Source: Nelumbo lutea
Taxonomy: Eukaryota; Streptophyta; Magnoliopsida; Proteales; Nelumbonaceae
DNA: 64,000 nt
Assembly (NCBI GenBank): GCA_022828595.1
Contig: JAKGHH010000003.1
Coordinates: 104,803,583-104,867,582 of the forward strand
Direction: 5' to 3'
Position 1 is the stretch's first letter. Each line of letters opens with the position of its first letter. Both the position numbers and the translations under genes were made by a program. Below, piece after piece: positions 57,345 to 64,000 of this stretch. The notes under the pieces were generated by a model. That model was not told the origin of the DNA, did no database searches, and was given only the letters and a program-made list of their open reading frames with translations.

Positions 57345-57890
57345 CTGCAGAGCCAAGAATTTTCTTTTGGGGGGGGCAAGTTTTTTTTTTCTTAACCCAA
57401 ATGAAAAAATAATGTTATATGGATACTTTTTTGGTTTATGGTAATGAAAAAATTATGTTACCAAGTCAATTACATTATACAGATTTACAACATAAATATC
57501 ATTGCAGAAAGTTAGAAATGCATAAATGATATTAGGGGTAAGAGGACTTCCATTATCAATTGGTTATAGGCTTTGTGGCAATTCCCAAATCCCGTAAGTA
57601 CCACTTAATTCTCAATGTAATTGACTTGTTTTTCCTATGGTCTATTTTCTTGGCAAAAACAAGAAAATTAGATAGAGAACATATAGGACTTGGAGAAAAA
57701 TAAAGCAAGACGTTTTGGGTCTATTATGAATTTTTTATGTAAGAAAGATAAACATTTCTTTTTTGTTTTTATAATTTTGGGAATTCCTCTAACTAATTAC
57801 TATACAAAGGTCTACCGGTTTTAACAAAATGTTTGGGGAGGAGGGGGGCAAGGACCCCAACTTTAATCGAATCTGGCTTCAGTCAGGGAA
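57345..57890. mobile_element. Possible hAT-type non-autonomous element
   Basis: Begins 'gcagagccaagaattttc' followed by a G-run and 'gcaag'; ends 'ggggggcaaggaccccaact', 'tctggcttcag'. CAGAGCCA ends with nearby poly-G are seen in some plant hAT MITEs. Inverted match is short. Confidence 0.35.
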
Positions 57891-58020
57891 GAGCCCTTTC
57901 CAATAACCTTTATAGCCTTGCATTGGGAATATCTCCCTACTTGTGTGCTTTATTTCATGGGTAGATATTCTCAATGCAAGATTACAAGAGGTTGTTGGAA
58001 CAGTGTTAGCACAGACTTGC
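57888..58020. mobile_element. Short foldback MITE
   Basis: 'Ccaataacctttatagcctt', 'gcattgggaatatctccc' is mirrored by 'gggtagatattctcaatgca', 'agattacaagaggttgttgg'. Its arms resemble the MITEs at 5775 and 14845. Confidence 0.6.
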
Positions 58021-58152
58021 CCTAACCAAGTCGAACTCAACTTTATACTTGGCTCCACCCCTACTTAGAAGGGAAGTGGAAGAAGATGGAGGAAAACCAA
58101 TGACGGGCTCTTTGTTGACAAATCAAGGCCAGAGAGTTTCACTGGTATCATT

Positions 58153-58277
58153 GAGGCTCTGTTTGGAAGGAGTACAAATGCAAATTTGTAGAGTGCAAAT
58201 ACATACAAAACAATACAAAATACAAGGTTTTACACCCTATAATACATTTGTACTCCTTCCAAGCTGAGCCTGAGGGA
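58153..58277. mobile_element. Short foldback MITE
   Basis: Inverted ends 'aggctctgtttggaaggagt' and 'actccttccaagctgagcct' enclose about 120 bp. Same family as 3446-3540. Confidence 0.65.
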
Positions 58278-58599
58278 TCGTAAGTGTGAGAGATGAGCAA
58301 AGACGATGGTGTAGCGCTTATCCATGGCAGCTCTAATGAAGTCTCTCCTTTGTTAGCTACCGTTTGGTTCCTATGCTCAAATCATGCTAGCATCACGAGA
58401 GCAAACATCGGTGGAACGTGGAAGTAGAACTAAACCACAAAATACAATACCAAACCAAATCTTTATCATTTATCCTCTTGTGATGGAGATGTGGCAATGT
58501 CAAAAAGAACCGAGGTGACGACTCTCAAGCTTCTCTATTCAGCTTCAACACTCTTCTTACAACTCAACATTGAAGAGAGTTATTGCATCTATTTGCGCC
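58278..58599 (+). other. 5' flank of the UBC32-like exon
   Basis: No repeat recognised. It may be the original 5' UTR or promoter DNA of the gene from which the exon at 58600 derives. Confidence 0.35.
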
Positions 58600-58710
58600 A
58601 TGGCCAGAGAGAAGTACAATTTGAAGAACCCAATGGTGAAGGGGATCCTTTAGGAGGTAAAGGAGATGCAATCAAACCCTTCTGACAATTTCATGAGCCT
58701 CCCTCTCGAG
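58600..58710 (+). pseudogene. First exon of a UBC32-like ubiquitin-conjugating enzyme (E2), broken
   Basis: The ATG at 58600 opens a frame of KYNLKNPMVKGIL, stop, EVKEMQSNPSDNFMSLPLE, followed by a GTAAAC donor at 58711. This is the N-terminal helix of plant UBC32/33/34-type E2 enzymes, which act in ER-associated protein degradation and carry a C-terminal membrane anchor. Intron position after SLPLE suits the family. The codon expected to be Gln (CAG) is TAG at 58651-58653, so the exon is nonsense-bearing. The following intron is cut by the solo LTR at 58796, and no catalytic-core exon was found downstream to the window end. It may be an old gene remnant or a captured fragment. Confidence 0.78.
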
Positions 58711-58795
58711 GTAAACCCTTAATTTTATTCTCTTTTGTTTACGATAACAACATTGCCTTGAAATTGTCTGTTTCCATATGAACTTCACTTTTTCT

Positions 58796-60548
58796 TGAAG
58801 GGAAGGGAGATCCATCATATGGATGGCCGAACCATGTAGGGTGGTTGGGCGAAATTTCAAAAATTTATTTTCTCCCTTCCGGGAATCGTATTCCTAATTT
58901 TAGAAAAGCTGCATTTTTCAAATATCGGTTTTGAAACAAACCGAACCAAATCTGAAACCAAAAGAATGGAGAGCAAAACCTGATATGGAATCCACATGTG
59001 TAGCTCCCAACGTAGGTGTTCACGCCCAAAGACGGTACCAAAACCCGCTTCCACTGAATATTAAATTGCTTGAGATGAAGCAGGTCCAATAATGCAGTCC
59101 TTCAGCAAAATTTACAATCCTTCAATAAGGATCAAACAAGGAGTGTGAGCACGAAATCAGATCTAATTTACTAGCAAAATCAGAGGTAAAAACTTATCTC
59201 TATCGATCCAAGAATGAAGATCGAATTAGGGTAGGGCGCTAAGAATAGAGGGAGAGAACTGAATGCAGAAAAAGGTGAAAATAAAGCAGTTCGTCCCCTC
59301 TATTTATAAGCCTTCAAGATCAACTCTCATAATCCTATTAGGAGAAGTTATTTGATCCAAATATTTATTTGGATCTGAACTCTTAAGTGGATAAGACTTA
59401 TCCTCTTATCCTCTTGTTGATCCAAACCCAAATTCGCCCAAGTCACATGACAAATTTCTTAACTAATCCAGCTAATTATGGGCCTTAGCTCCATTAAACT
59501 TGCAAGCTCACTTCCCCTTTTAATTGCTATCTAACTTGTTTCTCTCTGTATGGCATGGGACCTTAATATTGATCTCATGAAAGCCATGTGGTTTTGGCCT
59601 AGCCTTTGTTACAAGATCTGACCGAATTCACTATTGAATATAGTGAACCCCTGAGCCCATCAGTATGGGTTCTTAACGGGCCCAACATTTACACTAAATG
59701 GTCATTGAGTACATCCACCTTATGAAGACCAAAGGACAATGATCTTAAGTGAGATTAACCCATTAGGTATAAAATCCCTAAATGGTCTTACACTTAACCT
59801 CTCAGCCCATAATGATCAAACACAACCTGATAAAAGAGGACCCCTCCCTCGGATGGTCTTTGAGTACAGTGTTGCACTCTCTGCTCGGATGGATCCCAGG
59901 AATTAAAACATTTGCAAACATATATATATATATTGCACAACAAATCTTAAACAAATTTGAAATCAATTGTTGGCAGTTTAGGTTTCCATCATAGAGAGTG
60001 TTATCCCCGATCATTCACTTTGTCTGACAAAGGGATTGATTCTGTCACTATGATCACCCATTCAACTGAATTCTCAGACTGCCCCAATATACCCAGGTTT
60101 TGACCCTCGAAGGATCTCACTGATTGGCATATCAAAAACAACCTAATTCGACATTTAGTGAAGTACAATAATCGAGTCCAGGGGTTAGGTGTAACTTTCC
60201 AATTTTGCCCACCAGTCACCAAGGTCCAGGGCATAACTGGAAATTGGTTTGGGTTCAACAAGCACACACACTACATGTGCTTTAGGTCTAACCCTGGCAG
60301 CTGAGACAAGATACCCCAACAAACTTGGCAGCATATTAGCATTAACCTTGGCCAGATAAACTGCCCCAAGTCTATCCAACGACTGAAAACATTCTAAATT
60401 AACATGAGTCTCATAATTGTCCAATTTAAGGGTAATTACAAGAAACTTACCAAATATAACATGAATAAATTATGTAATTTTATTCATTTACAATAAATAT
60501 CAAATGTACATCAATCTAATTAGAGCTAAGGGCATACACCGTCTAACA
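58796..60548 (-). mobile_element. Solo LTR (1753 bp) of the TGTTAGAC family
   Basis: On the minus strand it begins TGTTAGACGG and ends CCCTTCCCTTCA. TTTCT at 58791-58795 and 60549-60553 is a perfect 5-bp target duplication. The TATA-like CTTATAAATAGAGG lies near 59310 on the minus strand. Its insertion is in the presumed intron after the UBC32-like exon. Confidence 0.88.
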
Positions 60549-61085
60549 TTTCTATCCTCCCTTTTGATTTGATCTTGGTTCTATCTTTTGTTTTCTTTTC
60601 ATTGATTCTTCTAATTTCTGTCTTCCATATGAACTTCACTTTTTCTGTCTTCCATTTTGAAATTTTCTTTTTAGGCGTCATTCGCTTTTTGGTAAGTTAC
60701 TTACCCAAGTAAATGCACCCGGATAAGTGCATGTACCCATGTTCATTTATTTCCCATGTAAAGGGGCACTTTTGTTCCATTCAAGAGTTGACAAGTTCCC
60801 CCCCCCCGCCCCCCCCCCCCCCCCCAAGTTGGGAAAGTGATTTACCCACCTAGGAGATGGGTATCATAAATCTAAAAAAAGAGAATGGGTTTCTTGGTCA
60901 ATGGGAATCAAAATCCCATTGGCTAACTTTTCCCCCTCTCAAAATAAAAAATAAATAAAAAAACCCTTAATCAATTGTGTGAATGCTTTTCATTTATAGG
61001 GTAATTGAAAATTTCTTTTGGTTTTGAGTTTGATTCTTGATTCTTTTTGTCTTCTCTACCCTCGACATTGATTGTCAGTTGCACA
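60549..61085. other. Spacer with duplicated intron segment and poly-C run
   Basis: 'Cttccatatgaacttcactttt' (60628 on) repeats DNA just left of the LTR (58773). A C-rich run occupies 60799-60826. No exon was recognised. Confidence 0.45.
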
Positions 61086-61086
61086 T

Positions 61087-61093
61087 ATGTAAA

Positions 61094-61134
<41 letters not shown>

Positions 61135-61893
61135 ACTAGTTTTTTGAACCGTCATTGACCCATATGGTCGGACCTTTCAGACTGGGAACAATCTTGGCGA
61201 CTAGTTCCGTTTTACTCCAAACCCAGTCCCCGGCCAAAAACTGTTGAATTGGTCAACAAACTATTGACCCAAACCTGGACTATGGTTCGTAGTTTATTAC
61301 TTATGACAAAACAATAATGAAAAGAGAAGTTGATAGCTTCATATCTCTCAAGTTTGAGATTTAATAGAGATACAGAGATTAGTCAAGATATATATATATA
61401 TATATATATGAGAGATCTCAAGTTTAGAGGTATGTGAAAGCAATCTAGATGAGATGTCTATGAGAGAAAGAGTGAGATCTGAGAGAAATATTAGAACTAC
61501 TTTATATTGCCGCCATTGTTGCTGTATTTCCCTATTGTCATTGACGTTGTAGGTTGCCGTCGCCGCTGCCGTCATTGCAAGTGGCCTCCTCCTCCTCCTC
61601 CTCCTTTTCTTCTTTTTCTTCTTCTTCTTCTTCTTCTTCTTCTTCTCTTAGTCTTCTTTCTTTTCTAAACTATATCAGTCAATAACTTCTCAAATCTCTT
61701 TCATTCTTGAACCTTAATTCTCATGATATTTATATGTGTCTTACCCTAATATTCCAATCTAATGGGTAAGATGACATATCACCTACTAAAGTGTTTAAAT
61801 TGTTTGAACCATTTGACCCAGATGGTCAAACCGTTGACCCATAAACAGGTGGCCAAAGCGGTTCGGTTTCTGGATCGGTTTTTAAAACCTTCA
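61087..61893. mobile_element. Mutator-like element with microsatellites, inverted relative of 18561-19155
   Basis: The ends near 61137 ('agttttttgaaccgtc') and 61893 ('cggtttttaaaaccttc') are of the AAGGTTTT family. Between them are (TA)n at 61390-61410, GCCGTCGCCGCTGCCGTC, (CCT)n(CTT)n at 61585-61650 and 'gtcttctttcttttctaaac'. This matches 18561-19155 read on the opposite strand. A (TC)n tract precedes it at 61090-61132. Confidence 0.6.
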
Positions 61894-61954
61894 CACACAC
61901 ACACCCCCCTCATGAAATCCTATCATCGAAAGCTTAAAAGCCCTCTTCATCCAC

Positions 61955-62827
61955 CATTAGGGATGTTCATTATATGGTTCAAACCGTAAAATCAAACTGA
62001 ATTGGCGGTTAGGTTTGTTTCTCAAATTTAAAAAATATGATTTACGGTTTGGTTTATTAAATTTTATGAACTAGACCAAACCGTAAACCGTATTAATATA
62101 AATATAATATATATATATATATATATATATCAAACAATAAATAATAGAAGTTATGCAAAACTATGAATAATATATAAATATGTATAAATTAATTTTTAAT
62201 TGTTCTCTTCTCTTCGATTTCCAAGTAGCCTTTTCTTTTGGCCCTTTTCCTTTTCCTTTTGTTTTGGTTTTGTTCTTAGGGAACATCGAAGGACACAATC
62301 GAGACTCGAGAGACCCTAAACATACATTCATCACTACTGTTGGTTTCATCGTCTGGCTTCACGGTAATCTCTCTCTCTCTCTCTCTCATCATCTATCTAT
62401 TTATCTCTCTCTCTTGTTTTCATTATGTGATACAACGAAACCCTAACCATTCTCGTCGTCGACCCACCATTTTCACCGGTTCACTGCTAGCCACTCTACA
62501 ACTGTCGCTAACTCGTTGCTCTTGTCTATCATCTCTCTTCCAACCCTAACAAAATGTCCATCCGCCCTAGTCCTGTCAGCTCATCTCTCTAGTCTATTCT
62601 ATTACTTGAAAAAGAAAACCCCTAATGGCCTAACCCCTTTATCTCTTCTCTGATGCAATGGCATATATTCAGTTGTGAACACTCAAGAGCATAACTAGAA
62701 CTGGAACTCTAGAAATACAACAACAAAATTTGAATTTGGGCTAGGGAGATGGGTAAAATATCAAACAATTTTAGAATTTTGGACAAAAAAGTTAGGATTT
62801 ATTTATTTTTTAATTATATGTTTATAT
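61955..62827. other. Repeat-derived DNA with (TA)n and CT tracts
   Basis: Begins 'ttagggatgttcattatatgg' with 'aaaccgtaaa' repeats, then (TA)n at 62108-62130, a CTTTTCC-rich segment and (CT)n at 62366-62385. No convincing gene. Confidence 0.4.
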
Positions 62828-64000
62828 TGAAGGGATGAGAGATCCATCATATGGATGGCCGAACCCTGCAGGTAGGTTGGGCGAAATTTCAAAAATTTTT
62901 CTCTCTCCCATGTGGGAATCACATTCCCTATTTTAGAAAACTGCATTTTCAATGATCAATCTTGAACCCAAACAGAACCAGATCTGAAACCAAAAAGGTA
63001 GGAGAGGATATACCTGATAGTGTAGTAGTAACCTCCAATGAAGGTGTTTACGCCCAAGGAGAGTACCAAAGAGTGCTCCCATTGAAGATGACACAGCGTA
63101 GGGTGGAGCAGAATCAGTAGGATGGTTCTTCAGCAAGACCAATTTTTTCTGTGGCATGGGACCCAAACATTGATCAACACATCAGGCACATGGGTTTAGC
63201 CCAGCCTTTGTTACAAGGCCTGGCCAAATTCATTGTAGGAGACATTGAACCCCTAAGTCCATCACCATGGGCTTTTAATAGGCCCAACATTTACACTAAA
63301 TGGTCTCTAGGTCAAACCACCTTATAAAAACCCAAGGACTGTGGGCAGATGCAAGATTAGCCCATTAGGTATTACCCTCAATGGTTTTACACTTAACCTC
63401 TCAACTCAATCAAACATTGCCCAACAAGAGAGGACATCTCCCTCGGCTGCAAGGTACAGTGCTGAACTTTCTACTCACATGGATCCTGAGAATTAAAGCC
63501 TTTTGCAAACATTTTGAAACCATAATGTATATATATATATATATATATATATACATAAATATATTTTGCAAAACAAATTTCAACGGTTGAAATCGATTGC
63601 CGACAGTTTTGGTTTCCATCAAAGAGAGTGCATCCCTGATTATTCACTTTGTTCGACAAAGGGACTGATCCTGTCACTATGATCACCCACTCAGATGAAT
63701 TCTCGGACTGTCCCAACATACTAGGTTTTGACCACCTCTAAGGATCTCATTGATTGTGCATATCAAAGATAGCTCAATCCGACACCTAGTGCAGTATCAT
63801 AATCGAGTCTAGGGGTCAGGTGTAACATTCCAGTTTTGCCCATCTATGTCCAAGGTCCAGGGCAATACTAGAATTCTCGTTCAATTCAGGGTTTCAAGAA
63901 AACCCACACTACATGTACCTCAGGTCTCACCCTGGCAGCTGAGACAAGCCACTCCAACCAACTTGGCAGCACATCCGTGTCAGCCTTAGCAGGATAAATC
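62828..64000 (-). mobile_element. LTR of the TGTTAGAC family, runs off the window
   Basis: Starts (its 3' end, minus strand) TGAAGGGATGAGAGATCC at 62828, and matches the 58796 copy except that a block equivalent to about 59100-59545 is missing around 63145. A (TA)n tract occupies 63527-63552. It continues past 64000, so its TGTTAGAC end and target duplication are unseen. Confidence 0.78.

Noticed and set aside
63527..63552. CRISPR-like or phage-like repeats among the many short repeats
   Set aside because: The repeats are eukaryotic microsatellites, MITEs and LTRs; no spacer-repeat periodicity occurs anywhere in the window.

Overview
This is nuclear DNA of a flowering plant, probably a eudicot or magnoliid; the species cannot be named from the sequence. 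The reasons are a terpene synthase with the classic seven-exon plant structure, fragments of two other plant genes (an LRK10L/WAK-type receptor kinase and a UBC32-like ubiquitin-conjugating enzyme), and very AT-rich spacers packed with plant-type transposons (Tat and Athila Ty3/gypsy elements, Helitrons, hAT and Mutator MITEs).

Only one gene looks intact: a minus-strand class III terpene synthase (TPS-a type, sesquiterpene-synthase-like) at 2704-7512. Its seven exons join in frame to 559 codons. It has a TATA box at about 7640, and its large introns are loaded with MITEs. The active-site tryptophan equivalent to W273 of tobacco epi-aristolochene synthase is a cysteine here.

From 8.2 to 30 kb the window is a transposon graveyard. 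A decayed Tat-lineage Ty3/gypsy pol with two RNase H domains (10.24-12.25 kb, plus strand) is followed by a spliced antisense ORF of the putative gypsy-type transposase (Transposase_28) family (14.77-12.96 kb, minus strand). A long Tat-type LTR region follows (14.82-18.56 kb). A second copy of that LTR region lies at 21.79-25.23 kb. Both copies carry the same Mutator-type MITE and the same solo LTR of an unrelated 1.75-kb LTR family, so those insertions predate the duplication. MITEs, tandem arrays and a CACTA-like end fill the rest.

From 29.7 to 48.0 kb there is a deep nest. Three Helitron-like units lie head to tail on the minus strand; two have clear hairpin-CTAG 3' ends. The middle unit contains a 2.3-kb element with terminal inverted repeats that carries the first exon of an LRK10L/WAK-type receptor gene. 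That exon is split by a 9.6-kb Athila-type LTR retrotransposon with a perfect 5-bp target duplication (CCCAT).

From 48 to 64 kb there are further copies of the 1.75-kb LTR (one intact solo LTR with TTTCT duplication at 58796-60548, one truncated, one running off the window end), GC-rich MITEs, tandem duplications, an LTR inserted in half of a foldback element, and a nonsense-bearing UBC32-like first exon at 58600-58710.

Apart from the terpene synthase, no intact host gene was recognised. All boundaries, motif assignments and repeat relationships were read by eye. No database search or alignment was run.
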